Below, piece after piece: positions 33,311 to 42,109 of a stretch of 64,000 nt of DNA. Source of the stretch: Victivallis sp. Marseille-Q1083 (GTDB lineage Bacteria; Verrucomicrobiota; Lentisphaeria; Victivallales; Victivallaceae); NCBI RefSeq assembly GCF_903645315.1, contig NZ_CAHJXL010000001.1, positions 558,001 through 622,000 on the forward strand, in the 5' to 3' direction. The position numbers were made by a program, and so were the translations under genes. Numbering within the stretch: position 1 is the first letter of the stretch; each line of letters starts with the position of its first letter. The notes under the pieces are model-generated. The model did not search any database and was not told the origin of the DNA. It was given only the letters and a program-made list of their open reading frames with translations.

Positions 33311-34315
33311 TTACTTCGTCTCCTCCGCCACCACGGTCGCCTCCACCGTCATCGCCGGCTCTTCGGCATAATAAATGCCGACGTTGTTGCCGACCGGACG
33401 TTCCCAGCCGCCTTCCTGATGGTTCAGCACTTTGCTGGAATCGGTTTCGGCATCGTAGACCGCCAGCGTCGTCGAACCGCCGCCGTCCATATTGATCGCA
33501 TCCTCGGCGCCGAAAAATTTCATCAGCAGCGCGCCCTCTCCGGTATTGATCCCCTCGCTGTAACCCTTCTGGCGTCCGTCGACCGTCATCAGATAAAGTT
33601 TGCTCTTATCCCCGGAAAGTCCGAAAATCGTCCGGGGATGGTAACTGTCGTCGCCATACACCTCGCCATCTTTCAGGATAATGCCGAAGCCGGAAACCGC
33701 CATCTGGATGTCCGACAAATCATCGCCGGGCGCCACCAGCCGGATATCGACCGAGCGGTCCTTGTTGACGATGAAGGACGGAAACGAACCGTTGGTTTCG
33801 CAGACCACCACGCCGTCGGAAACGGCCAGTCCCATCGTGTCGGCGTAACGGTGATTGAACGGCGACTCCCACGGTGTCCACGGCGCGGCGTTGATCGCCA
33901 GCACGACCGGAATCCCATAGCCGCCCTGCTCCGGCGCCTGCCGTGCCTGGGCGATGTATTTCCGCGTCGTCTGCCGCCGGGTCCGGATGGTCTTCGACGG
34001 AAAATCCGGCATCGGCTTGCCCCAGTCCTCGTCGCGCGGCGTGGTGTGGAACCGGAAATCCGGGTTGGTCAGATCAATCTCGACGGCATTGACTTTCAAC
34101 GGCCGCGGTCCGGTGAACGTCAGTGCGGCGTGACGGATGCCGGGATAAATTTCTTCGGCGGTACTCCAATCGAAGGAGCCTTCGAACGGCGCAGCGGAAA
34201 CCGCCGCCGTCAACGCCATGCAGCCGACCGCCAGCCATACGGCGACCGGCAACCTCAAACTACCCAACCATGCTTTCAACCATTTCATTTTCTGTCTGCT
34301 TCCCATTGTTTTCAT
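33311..34315 (-). CDS. exported phosphodiester glycosidase (NAGPA-domain) family protein
   Basis: A 334-residue protein with an N-terminal signal or anchor (LPVAVWLAVGCMALTAAVSA). The NAGPA/DUF2233 domain follows (VNAVEIDLTNPDFRFHTTP, INAAPWTPW, MGLAVSDGVVV, RTIFGLSGDKSKLYLMTVDG) and ends with the hallmark INMDGGGSTTLAV. This domain occurs in the lysosomal uncovering enzyme, which removes GlcNAc from phosphodiester-linked mannose, and in bacterial exopolysaccharide proteins. The start at 34315 has GGAG 8 bases upstream; two later ATGs are in frame. It faces the AraC gene from the right and is divergent from the GH43 lipoprotein gene. Confidence 0.8.
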   Translation of the reverse strand: MKTMGSRQKMKWLKAWLGSLRLPVAVWLAVGCMALTAAVSAAPFEGSFDWSTAEEIYPGIRHAALTFTGPRPLKVNAVEIDLTNPDFRFHTTPRDEDWGKPMPDFPSKTIRTRRQTTRKYIAQARQAPEQGGYGIPVVLAINAAPWTPWESPFNHRYADTMGLAVSDGVVVCETNGSFPSFIVNKDRSVDIRLVAPGDDLSDIQMAVSGFGIILKDGEVYGDDSYHPRTIFGLSGDKSKLYLMTVDGRQKGYSEGINTGEGALLMKFFGAEDAINMDGGGSTTLAVYDAETDSSKVLNHQEGGWERPVGNNVGIYYAEEPAMTVEATVVAEETK

Positions 34316-34546
34316 TCCTGTTTCTCCGCCCCGTCCCCGGGGATCGCCGATAACAGATAACATGAATGCGCCGGGCGTTTTTTTCAAGCTGCCAATTTCC
34401 GTAACCGACGGAAAAAAGTGACAAAAAAATCATCATTGCAACCGGATTTCATCATTTCAAACGGGAAAAATTGTCTTGATGCTTCTATATTTACTCATCT
34501 GCCCCCGGCAGTGCAAAACCATTTTACCGTGAAAGGAACCGATCCG

Positions 34547-35536
34547 ATGTTAAAACCCACCGGTCCGATTTCGGCAGGCGTGCTTGCCGTCCTCGTGGCA
34601 CTGCTTGCCGGCTGCGCCTGCCCGCCCGAATCTCCACAACCGGAACCCAGAAGGAATTTATCAGCAATGTCGACTTCAACAACCGGGGAACTGCGTATCC
34701 GCGATCCCTTTCTCCTGTTCGTGCCGGATGAAAATTGTTATTATCTGTTCGGGACCAATGACGTCAAACAGCACGACCCGAAATGCAAAGTCGGCTTCGA
34801 CTGCTACCGCAGCAGCGACCTGACTCACTGGAACGGTCCGGCGCCGGCCTTCCGGCCGGATGCGGATTTCTGGGCGACGCAGGACTACTGGGCGCCGGAA
34901 GTGTATCCTTATCGCGGAAAATATTATATGTTCGCCACCTTCAAGTCTCCCGAACGCCGCCGGGGAACGCAAGTGCTGATCGCCGATTGGCCGGAAGGAC
35001 CGTACCGCCCCTGGAGCGACGGACCGGTGACGCCGGCGGACTGGGAATGTCTGGACGGCACGCTGTATCGGGCGAAAGACGGCACGCCCTGGATCGTCTT
35101 CTGCCACGAATGGCTGCAAATCACCGACGGCGCCATCTGCGCCATGCCGCTGACCGACGACCTGCGCAGCGCGGCGGGCGAACCAATTACGCTGTTCCAC
35201 GCTTCGGAGGCTCCGTGGGCCCGGGCCCAGCAAAATCAGGTTTTCGTCACCGACGGCCCGTTTCTCATCGAAGCCGACGGCAGACTTTTCATGCTCTGGT
35301 CCAGTTTCGGCGACGAAGGCTATGCGATGGGCATCGCCGAATCCGCCGACGGTTCGATCACCGGGCCGTGGCGGCAGCATGCCGAACCGCTCTATGCCGG
35401 AAATGGCGGTCACGGCATGATTTTCCGGACGGCGGACGGCTCCCGGCAGGTGGCGATTCATTCGCCGAATACACCGCCGCAGGAACGGCTGCTGATCTTT
35501 CCGCTGCCGCTCGATAAATTGACCGGTCAACCGTGA
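34547..35536 (+). CDS. GH43-like glycosidase lipoprotein
   Basis: A 329-residue lipoprotein: lipobox LLAGC within VLAVLVALLAGCACPP, then a five-bladed beta-propeller-type GH43/GH32 domain. LRIRDPFLLFVPDENCYYLF carries the catalytic Asp expected at the start of blade 1, DYWAPEVYPYRGKYYMFATF is a typical blade, and DGTLYRAKDGTPWIVFCHEW probably includes the pKa-modulating Asp and the general acid region. GGHGMIFRTADG closes the fold. Family members cleave arabinosides, xylosides or fructosides, which suits a GH172 neighbour acting on furanose sugars. The ATG at 34547 follows GAAAGGA; a longer in-frame version would destroy the lipoprotein signal. Confidence 0.8.
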   Translation: MLKPTGPISAGVLAVLVALLAGCACPPESPQPEPRRNLSAMSTSTTGELRIRDPFLLFVPDENCYYLFGTNDVKQHDPKCKVGFDCYRSSDLTHWNGPAPAFRPDADFWATQDYWAPEVYPYRGKYYMFATFKSPERRRGTQVLIADWPEGPYRPWSDGPVTPADWECLDGTLYRAKDGTPWIVFCHEWLQITDGAICAMPLTDDLRSAAGEPITLFHASEAPWARAQQNQVFVTDGPFLIEADGRLFMLWSSFGDEGYAMGIAESADGSITGPWRQHAEPLYAGNGGHGMIFRTADGSRQVAIHSPNTPPQERLLIFPLPLDKLTGQP

Positions 35537-35539
35537 CGG

Positions 35540-36463
35540 TCATTTCCGCGGCGCCGAATCGGCAGAACTGCCGCCGGACGCCGGCGGCGTTCTTTCCCTG
35601 CAATACATGCTCGGCGCAAAGCCGAAATAATGCTTGAAGGCAAAACTGAACGCATAAATGGAACTGTATCCGCAGAGCGCCGCCGCTTCGGCGACCGAAT
35701 GCCGGCGGTCACGGAGCAAACCGCAGGCGTAATTCAAACGCAGATAGCGCAGATATTCGGCCAACGGCATCCCGGCTTCCCGTTTGACCGCCCGGCGCAG
35801 CGTGCTGACCGAGGTGCCGATGGCGGCGGCCAGTTCCTCGTTGCTCAACAGATACTTCTGCTGTTGAAAGATACACTCGTGCACCCGGTCCAGCATAAAC
35901 GCCTTATGGGATTCCGGCGCCGAACCGGCCGTGACGTTCCGATACAGCGACGGCGCCTGGCCGAGCCGGACCAGAAACAATCCCAGCCGCAACCGGAATT
36001 CATCCCGCTGCAGCCGCAAGTCGGCCGGAGCCGGGCCGGAGGCGCCTGCCAACTGCAGAAACAACCGGCTCAGTTCGGCACACTGCTCCTGCAACGGCTC
36101 CGCAAATTCCCGGCAATCGTTGCGCAATCCCTCCAGTCCACAATTGTCCGGCAGCGCAAAGGTGATGATGGTCCATTGGATTGCATCGGAATGAATCCGG
36201 AATTCATGGTTCTGGAACGGAAAAACCAGCAGGGCGCTCCCGCCGCCGAATTCACATTGCCGGCCGTCGATGACGACATCCGCTTCTCCGGCATGGCTCA
36301 GCAGCAGCAGAAAACGATGATGCCGCCACATGCGGCACTCTTCCGGCGCAAAATGCTCCCGGGTCCACAACAGGATATTGTCCGGCACCGGCAGCATCGG
36401 TTCATTCAATCCGATATAACAATTTTCCGGCCAGCGGACCGGTAAGAAATAACCGCCCATCAT
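35540..36463 (-). CDS. AraC-family regulator
   Basis: A 307-residue regulator with a cupin-like N-terminal half (ADVVIDGRQCEFGGGSALLV, FPFQNHEFRIHSDAI). The AraC DNA-binding domain lies at about 205-290 (LSNEELAAAIGTSVSTLRRA, SVAEAAALCGYSSIYAFSFAF, KHYFGFAPSMYCRE). It converges with the GH43 gene, with only 3 bases between stops, and is likely to control part of this locus. The start follows AAGGGAGG; either of two adjacent ATGs may be used. Confidence 0.85.
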   Translation of the reverse strand: MMGGYFLPVRWPENCYIGLNEPMLPVPDNILLWTREHFAPEECRMWRHHRFLLLLSHAGEADVVIDGRQCEFGGGSALLVFPFQNHEFRIHSDAIQWTIITFALPDNCGLEGLRNDCREFAEPLQEQCAELSRLFLQLAGASGPAPADLRLQRDEFRLRLGLFLVRLGQAPSLYRNVTAGSAPESHKAFMLDRVHECIFQQQKYLLSNEELAAAIGTSVSTLRRAVKREAGMPLAEYLRYLRLNYACGLLRDRRHSVAEAAALCGYSSIYAFSFAFKHYFGFAPSMYCRERTPPASGGSSADSAPRK

Positions 36464-36598
36464 TTCCTCCCTTGCCGGTAAGGTCTTCGACCGCGACTGG
36501 CTGCGTCACACATTTCCGGCAAGCGCATTACTAAAAAACCGCGCCCCGGCATTCGTTACAACGACTGAAACAGCATATAAGTCAGGGCGCCCGGCGCA

Positions 36599-36922
36599 TT
36601 ATAAAGCAAGCGCAACGGCGCCGCGGGCAAAACACAAACTGACCGCCAGCCCTCCGGCGGCGCCCAGCAAACCGACCGCCAGACCGCCCAGACAAACCAG
36701 TCCGCATCCCAATCCACCCAACGACACGACGCCCAAAGCAAGACCGCCGATCGCAATCACGCCACGGCAGATTCCACCGATCGCAATCACGCCGACGGCC
36801 AGATCGCCGATCGCAATAACCCCTCTCGCTTCGCCGCGGCGTTGGTTCCGTTCCGGGCACGGAACCAACGCAATGTCATAAAAAGGCATTCCCCATACCC
36901 GCCGACTCGACGTTTTTCGCAT
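36599..36922 (-). CDS. hypothetical glycine-rich repeat membrane protein
   Basis: A 107-residue protein with a basic, soluble start (MRKTSSRRVWGMPFYDIALV) and then about seven decamer-like repeats of the form GVIAIGGLALGVVSLGGLGC. The repeats are wholly hydrophobic or glycine, giving either a compact membrane bundle or a beta-solenoid-like stack. I do not know a function. GAGGTGGATC before the ATG is a fair ribosome site. It stands alone between the AraC gene and the promoter of the next pseudopilin gene. Confidence 0.6.
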   Translation of the reverse strand: MRKTSSRRVWGMPFYDIALVPCPERNQRRGEARGVIAIGDLAVGVIAIGGICRGVIAIGGLALGVVSLGGLGCGLVCLGGLAVGLLGAAGGLAVSLCFARGAVALAL

Positions 36923-37178
36923 GATCCACCTCTCATATACGATTGTTGGCGTACCGGCCAGAGACAGGCTGAATGCCTCTTCCGGTTGATCCGGCCAAAC
37001 GCTTCCAGAGGAAGCGCCAGTTCATAACACTAATCTCGAAATACCGCTTTGTCCATCCGGCAGCAACTTTTTTCCCGGTAAAAAGCAGATATTAGCGAAA
37101 ATCATCCGCCTTGAAGCCAGCGGCGACGGAATGATCAATTATATTAAACTATTTGCTATTTTTATTATTCTTGTACTG
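36923..37178. other. gene-free upstream region
   Basis: The stretch from the repeat-protein start to the promoter at 37179 is increasingly AT-rich. It shows no coding frame, hairpin-T-run or repeat that I can support, and presumably holds regulatory DNA for the two divergent transcripts. Confidence 0.4.
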
Positions 37179-37207
37179 TTGACTTTTTTCCACTTTTGCC
37201 CTATACT
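37179..37207 (+). promoter_or_regulatory. sigma-70 promoter of the pseudopilin-pectate lyase operon
   Basis: TTGACT (37179-37184) and TATACT (37202-37207) spaced by 17 bases, the same pattern as the promoters at 248, 17095 and 20857. The leader to the ATG at 37280 is about 65 bases. Confidence 0.78.
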
Positions 37208-37279
37208 TTATGATATGAGAACCTTGGTTCATTCTCAAAATTTTGATTGCACAAAACAACTTTATCAGGAGTCATCAAA

Positions 37280-37948
37280 ATGCAGAAGCTATCCGGGAAA
37301 TTCACATTGATCGAACTGCTGGTCGTGATCGCAATTATCGCCATTCTTGCCAGCATGCTGCTGCCGGCCTTATCCAAGGCGAAGCAGAAGGCCATCAACA
37401 TCAAATGCCTGGGCAATCTCAAACAACTGGGGCTGGCCAGCATCATGTACGCCGGCGACAACAATGAATATTTTCCACAGGCCACCTGGAGTTACTACTC
37501 CAATCAATGGGATTTGTCGCGGAATACCGTGGATTACGCCGGCGGCAGCAAAGAAGTGTTCTATTGTCCGGTCTCGATGAACCATGCCTTGAACGACTGG
37601 GCCAAATCCGTCGTCGGCAGCGACCTGTCTCCGGCCAATGTATTCGATAAGACCGGTTTCATCGGCTACTACTATTTCGGCCTCAAATATGACGCCAGTC
37701 TGTTCGGTTCCCAGCGCAACCAGCCGGGTCTGCTCTCCACCGCCGACCAAACGCTCTGGGGGGAATTGAAGTGGTGGGGTCATGAACCCGACAATGTGCT
37801 GTTCACCGACTGCTTTCCGGGCAGCGGCGAAAGTACGGTTCAAATGCATAACGGCGGTCATCCGGCCCATTCCTCCGGCACCAACATCGTCTGCAGCGAC
37901 GGCAGCGGCCGGATGATTCCGGTTCTGATCAACAATCCGGCCTATTGA
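37280..37948 (+). CDS. type II secretion/type IV pilin-like pseudopilin
   Basis: A 222-residue pseudopilin: short basic leader MQKLSGK, then [16 protein letters not shown] with the conserved Glu at mature position 5 and [15 protein letters not shown] ending the helix. The C-terminal signature is [20 protein letters not shown], a form of the H...G.N...DG motif. The ATG at 37280 has CAGGAG 8 bases upstream and is preferred over an upstream non-ATG codon. It is the first gene of a two-gene operon with a pectate-lyase-fold protein, repeating the pseudopilin-plus-enzyme layout seen at 1435-4903. Confidence 0.88.
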   Translation: MQKLSGKFTLIELLVVIAIIAILASMLLPALSKAKQKAINIKCLGNLKQLGLASIMYAGDNNEYFPQATWSYYSNQWDLSRNTVDYAGGSKEVFYCPVSMNHALNDWAKSVVGSDLSPANVFDKTGFIGYYYFGLKYDASLFGSQRNQPGLLSTADQTLWGELKWWGHEPDNVLFTDCFPGSGESTVQMHNGGHPAHSSGTNIVCSDGSGRMIPVLINNPAY

Positions 37949-37991
37949 TCAGTTTCCAGATTAAAAAATCATATTCAGAAATTCATTCGAC

Positions 37992-39545
37992 ATGAAATAC
38001 TTTTGCACTCTCTTCGGCATACTTGCCGGCCTTTGTCTGGCCGCCGGCGATTTTGCGGCATTCCTGGAATCTGCCAGCCCGGCAACGGTCATCGTCATCG
38101 ACCAGCCGATGGAAGTGGCCGCCGCCGTCACCATTCCAGCCGGCGTAACCGTCAATTTTCAAAATAACGGCAAACTCATTCGCCAGGCGGAAGGGGCCCT
38201 GCTCGTCCGGGGAGCGATCCAGGCGCCGCCGGGCCGGATTTTCGAAAACTTCGACGACGGACAGGTCAATTTCAGCGAATCCTCCCAGCTGGAAGTCTAT
38301 CCGCAATGGTGGGGAGCCCGCGGCGACGGCCGGCACGACGACTCCGCGGCGCTGCAGGCCGCCATCCGGTCGGGAACCAGACGCGTTGCCGTCCCGCCGG
38401 GACGCTACCTGGTCACCCGCACCCTGAACGGCACTGATTTGAACAGCCCGCCGCTGACCATTTCCGGCGCCGGCAACGGGCTGAACAGCAACTGCAAACT
38501 GCTGGCCCAGACCGGCGGCGTCCTGCTCGACGTCACCGGCTCACCGAATATCACCATCGAATCCCTGACCATCCAGGGCGACGGACCGACCGCGTCGACC
38601 ACCGGCATCCTGTTCGCCCGCAGCGAGAACAATAAATTCGTCGAATTCAGCCAGCTCCGCGACCTGACCATTCAACTGCCTCCCCTTCCGGAAGCCAACC
38701 ACGGCGTCGGCACCATCGGAATCTACCTCATCGCCACCGAATTATGGCGGGCAAACAATATCGTCGTCATCGCCGACAACGCCGTCGTCATGACCGCCAC
38801 CGACCTCTACAACATTCAATCGGCCGCTACGAAATTCTTCACGGAATACACGTCGACTTCACAGATCGCCATCGACGGCGCCTCCTCGTTGATCGGCCGC
38901 CACGGTCCGGCGCTGACGGTGGCCAACCTGGCCGGCTTGAGCGTCAATGACGTCTATTTCAACCGCTGGGACGGCGATGAAAACTCCTATCCCTTTGCAG
39001 TCAAAGTGATCGGCATGGTTCACCGTTTCAATCTGACCGGGCACCTGGAAGGCTACCGCCGACTGCTCAACGTTCAGGGCATCGTTGAAGATATGAACCT
39101 GCACTTCACGGCCTGGCGGGTGAATGCCGCCGATTTGTCCTGGATCGAGCTGAACGGCACCACCGGGAACGTCGCCGCCATCCGCAACAGCCGGATCACC
39201 GCCAAAAGTTACAATTCGGCCGATGACCGGCCGCATCCGCTGATCAGCAGCCGCGGCGACCACATCGGCGGCCTGTCCGACTGCGAAATTCAGCTCTACC
39301 GCCACCAGTCTCTCGAAGTCGACGGCGGCCGGATCACCGGCAATGTCATCAAAGCCGATTTCGCAGCTCCGAACCTGAAGCTGACGCCGTCGGAAGGGCT
39401 CCTGTCCTATCAATTGTTCGATACCCGGGGCATCACTTTCGCCGGACCGGTATTCACCACCTCAACCGCCGCCGCCTCTCCGGCCGGCAGCCAGCCGGCC
39501 GCGGCCAAAACACCGGATCTGTTTGGCGGGACGCCAAGCCAATGA
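37992..39545 (+). CDS. exported right-handed beta-helix protein, pectate lyase superfamily
   Basis: A 517-residue protein with a signal peptide (MKYFCTLFGILAGLCLAAGD). The pectate-lyase superfamily opening is clear: YPQWWGARGDGRHDDSAALQAAI, then RVAVPPGRYLVTRTL, as in phage and plant polygalacturonase-like proteins. About ten beta-helix rungs follow (ITIESLTIQGDGP, VEFSQLRDLTIQL, VAAIRNSRITAKS, HIGGLSDCEIQLYR, GGRITGNVIKA). The C-terminus is Ala/Pro/Ser-rich. Lyase, hydrolase or binding function cannot be decided. It lies 43 bases after the pseudopilin and probably shares its promoter. Confidence 0.8.
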   Translation: MKYFCTLFGILAGLCLAAGDFAAFLESASPATVIVIDQPMEVAAAVTIPAGVTVNFQNNGKLIRQAEGALLVRGAIQAPPGRIFENFDDGQVNFSESSQLEVYPQWWGARGDGRHDDSAALQAAIRSGTRRVAVPPGRYLVTRTLNGTDLNSPPLTISGAGNGLNSNCKLLAQTGGVLLDVTGSPNITIESLTIQGDGPTASTTGILFARSENNKFVEFSQLRDLTIQLPPLPEANHGVGTIGIYLIATELWRANNIVVIADNAVVMTATDLYNIQSAATKFFTEYTSTSQIAIDGASSLIGRHGPALTVANLAGLSVNDVYFNRWDGDENSYPFAVKVIGMVHRFNLTGHLEGYRRLLNVQGIVEDMNLHFTAWRVNAADLSWIELNGTTGNVAAIRNSRITAKSYNSADDRPHPLISSRGDHIGGLSDCEIQLYRHQSLEVDGGRITGNVIKADFAAPNLKLTPSEGLLSYQLFDTRGITFAGPVFTTSTAAASPAGSQPAAAKTPDLFGGTPSQ

Positions 39546-39619
39546 ACGCCATACCTGCGGGCGGCTGTTTTGGAGGTTCTCCCCCGGTTTTCCGCGACCA
39601 TGCAGCAAGCCGGAGACGG

Positions 39620-39656
39620 AAAAAATGCCCCAAAGCCTTATCCGGCTTCAGGGGCA
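39620..39656 (-). terminator. terminator of the hldE-rsmA-lipoprotein operon
   Basis: TGCCCC...AGCC (39626-39638) pairs with GGCT...GGGGCA (39643-39656). Read on the minus strand the hairpin is followed by six T residues (39620-39625). It lies 19 bases after the lipoprotein stop. Confidence 0.8.
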
Positions 39657-39674
39657 CTCCGACGCTTCTCCAAC

Positions 39675-40133
39675 TCAACGCCCGGCGGCCGATTCATTGT
39701 CGATGACGATCCGGTCGCTCCAGACCAGCGAACCATCCGCCGTTTTGATCAGATTCATCACCCAGACCAGCGAGCCGTCGGCATTTTCGAAACTGGAGAA
39801 TAACTCGTAATCCGCCGCCTTCTCCGCCCACGGCATCGCCAGCGCCGCCGTCCGGGCGACGCTCTCCAGCACTCTGAGCGCTTCCGCCTGGGCCGGATCG
39901 CTGTAAATGGTGACGCCGGCCGGCAGCGCGATTTTTTCGCCCCGCGCGGTGTTCATCAGACAATAGGTGCTCAACCCGGCGATCAACTGTTCGCGGGCGC
40001 CGCGCAGGTTTTTGGCGGCCGCCGGCGATATTTCAACAATCTGTCCGACCGGCGCCGGACCGTCCGGAATACAGGTGCAGCCGGTCAACACCAACAACGG
40101 GACGACCGGCAGTACGACTTTACACAACTTCAT
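39675..40133 (-). CDS. hypothetical lipoprotein
   Basis: A 152-residue lipoprotein with a clear lipobox (VLPVVPLLVLTGCTCIPDG). The mature domain (AAAKNLRGAREQLIAGLSTYCL, GVTIYSDPAQAEALRVLESVA, YELFSSFENADGSLVWVMNL) has an alternating alpha/beta pattern reminiscent of small envelope lipoproteins, but no family is certain. Its start overlaps the rsmA stop by 4 bases (ATGA), so it is the last gene of the hldE-rsmA operon. Confidence 0.7.
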   Translation of the reverse strand: MKLCKVVLPVVPLLVLTGCTCIPDGPAPVGQIVEISPAAAKNLRGAREQLIAGLSTYCLMNTARGEKIALPAGVTIYSDPAQAEALRVLESVARTAALAMPWAEKAADYELFSSFENADGSLVWVMNLIKTADGSLVWSDRIVIDNESAAGR

Positions 40134-40960
40134 TTTCTCACCTCGCTCAACTGCGCCGCCAACGCGGCAAACGTTTCGACCGGCAACGCCTCCGGACGCA
40201 CTTCCGGTTTCAAACCGAGCACCTGAAAAGCCGCCTTGACCTGTTCAGACGGAAAATTGCCGCACAATACTTTTTGCAATTGCTTGCGGCGCTGCGCAAA
40301 AGCGGTCCGGGCGACCGCGCCGAGCCGGCGGCGCAACGCCAGGTCCGGCAACGCCTTTTTCCGCTCGAAGCAGACCAGCGCCGAATCAACGCCCGGCGGC
40401 GGATAAAACACCCGGGGCGACACAATCCGCAACATCTTCACATCATACAGCAACTGGGTCCGGACACTCAACGCGCCGTAATTTTTCGTCCCGGCCGGCG
40501 CCGCCAGCCGCTGTCCCATCTCCTTCTGCAGCATGAATATCATCAGTTCCGGCGGCCGTTCCAAATCCAGCAGCCGGGTGATGAAAACACTGCTGATCGC
40601 ATAAGGCAGATTGGCGATCGCCCGGAATTCCCGTTCCGGCGGCAATATCCGCCGCAAATCGACCCGGCAGGCATCCCCCTCAATCAGGTGGAAATTCGGT
40701 GCCGCCAAGCCGGTCCGCAGAAACTCACAGATGCGGTGGTCGAATTCAATCGAATAAAGTTCGACCCCGGCGGCCAGCAGTTTCGCCGTCAAGGCGCCGA
40801 ATCCCGGCCCGACTTCCAGCACCACTTCGCCGGGCGGCGGCGCGGCGGTACGGACGATATAATCCAGCAGATTGCCATCCAGCAGAAAATTCTGTCCCAG
40901 CACTTTGCCCGGGTGCATGCCGCAGCGCGCCAGACAGTCCATCAACTCCTGTTTATTCAT
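40130..40960 (-). CDS. rsmA: 16S rRNA dimethyladenosine methyltransferase
   Basis: A 276-residue SAM-dependent enzyme that dimethylates the two adjacent adenines near the 3' end of 16S rRNA (helix 45). Motifs in order: GQNFLLDGNLLDYIV, the SAM-binding VVLEVGPGFGALTAKLL, YSIEFDHRICEFL, and the catalytic NLPYAISSVF (NLPY). The C-terminal helical domain carries RVFYPPPGVDSALVCFE. Length is normal. It starts 4 bases after the kinase gene stop and overlaps the lipoprotein start. Confidence 0.93.
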   Translation of the reverse strand: MNKQELMDCLARCGMHPGKVLGQNFLLDGNLLDYIVRTAAPPPGEVVLEVGPGFGALTAKLLAAGVELYSIEFDHRICEFLRTGLAAPNFHLIEGDACRVDLRRILPPEREFRAIANLPYAISSVFITRLLDLERPPELMIFMLQKEMGQRLAAPAGTKNYGALSVRTQLLYDVKMLRIVSPRVFYPPPGVDSALVCFERKKALPDLALRRRLGAVARTAFAQRRKQLQKVLCGNFPSEQVKAAFQVLGLKPEVRPEALPVETFAALAAQLSEVRK

Positions 40961-40964
40961 ACAC

Positions 40965-41996
40965 TCAACCGCCCAGCGCCGTTTCGATGCTGTCGATCAC
41001 CTCCTGCGCCGTCACCGTCACCGTCCCCAGCTTGCCGACGACGATGCCGGCCGCATGGTTGGCAATCGCCGCCGCTTCGACCGCCGCGCCGCCGGCAGCC
41101 AGCGCCAGCGTACAGGCGGCGATCACCGTGTCGCCGGCGCCGGAAACATCGTAGACTTCCCGCGCCCGGGTCGGAATCAACGCATAATCATCCCCGTCCA
41201 TGAAAAGCGCCATCCCCTGGGCCGCCAGCGAAATCAGCAGGTATTTCACCTGCCAGCAACCGCGCAGCCTGCGGGCGACGTCGCGCAATTCGACGTCTTC
41301 CGCCGGCGGCGGCAGCCGGGCCGGCAAATTCATCCCGGCCATCGCATATGCTTCATTGCGGTTCGGCTTCATGATCGTCAGGCCGTGCAGACACATCGGA
41401 TTGCGCGGATTCGGGTCCAGCGTCACCATGACGCCGTAACAATTGGCCAGGTCGACGATCTCCTGGGCCATCGCTTCGGAAAACAGCCCCTTGGCGTAAT
41501 CCTCGATGACGACCGCATCCAGCGCTTCGGTCTGCAACAACCGGCGCAGGCGTTCGACCAGCGCCCGGCGGATCGGCTCGCTCACCGGCGCCAACTCCTC
41601 GTAATCGATGCGCAACAGTTGCTGCGAGCCGGCCATCACCCGCTGCTTCTGGGTCGTCGGCCGCTCCGGGTCGACCATGACGCCGGAGGCATCGATGCCG
41701 TACTCCTGCAGCAGTTTGCCCAGTTCCCGGCCACTGTAATCGTCGCCGACCACCCCGAGCGCGAATACCGTGCCGCCCAGCGTCACCACGTTGCGCATCA
41801 CGTTGGCGGCGCCGCCCAGGCACTGGCTGCGGCGGCCGACCTGGACGACCGGGACCGGCGCTTCCGGCGAAATCCGGTCCACCTTGCCCCAGACGTAGAC
41901 ATCCAGCATCAGATCGCCGATCACGGCGACTTTCCGACCGGAAAAACGTCGAATGATCTCGATCAACTCGTTTTTTTCTTCTATTTCGATCAGCAT
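40965..41996 (-). CDS. HldE/RfaE-type sugar kinase (ADP-heptose or related pathway)
   Basis: A 343-residue PfkB-family kinase resembling the D-glycero-beta-D-manno-heptose-7-phosphate kinase domain of HldE/RfaE. The opening RKVAVIGDLMLDVYVWGKVDRISPEAP, the LGGAANVMRNVVTLGG segment and the anion hole with catalytic Asp (VYDVSGAGDTVIAA) are typical. The adenylyltransferase half of bifunctional HldE is absent, as in the split HldA arrangement. Such enzymes supply ADP-heptose for lipopolysaccharide core. The ATG at 41996 matches the usual family N-terminus; an upstream ATG at 42068 adds residues unlike it. It leads the operon with rsmA. Confidence 0.83.
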   Translation of the reverse strand: MLIEIEEKNELIEIIRRFSGRKVAVIGDLMLDVYVWGKVDRISPEAPVPVVQVGRRSQCLGGAANVMRNVVTLGGTVFALGVVGDDYSGRELGKLLQEYGIDASGVMVDPERPTTQKQRVMAGSQQLLRIDYEELAPVSEPIRRALVERLRRLLQTEALDAVVIEDYAKGLFSEAMAQEIVDLANCYGVMVTLDPNPRNPMCLHGLTIMKPNRNEAYAMAGMNLPARLPPPAEDVELRDVARRLRGCWQVKYLLISLAAQGMALFMDGDDYALIPTRAREVYDVSGAGDTVIAACTLALAAGGAAVEAAAIANHAAGIVVGKLGTVTVTAQEVIDSIETALGG

Positions 41997-42109
41997 ATTC
42001 AAGAAATCCGTTTCTTTGCTTCTTTCGTCCCATAATATACCTGACCCGGCGGAATCTACAAGTTGCATTTATTGTCAAAGCGCGCTATATTCCGGAAGAG
42101 GAGAATGTT

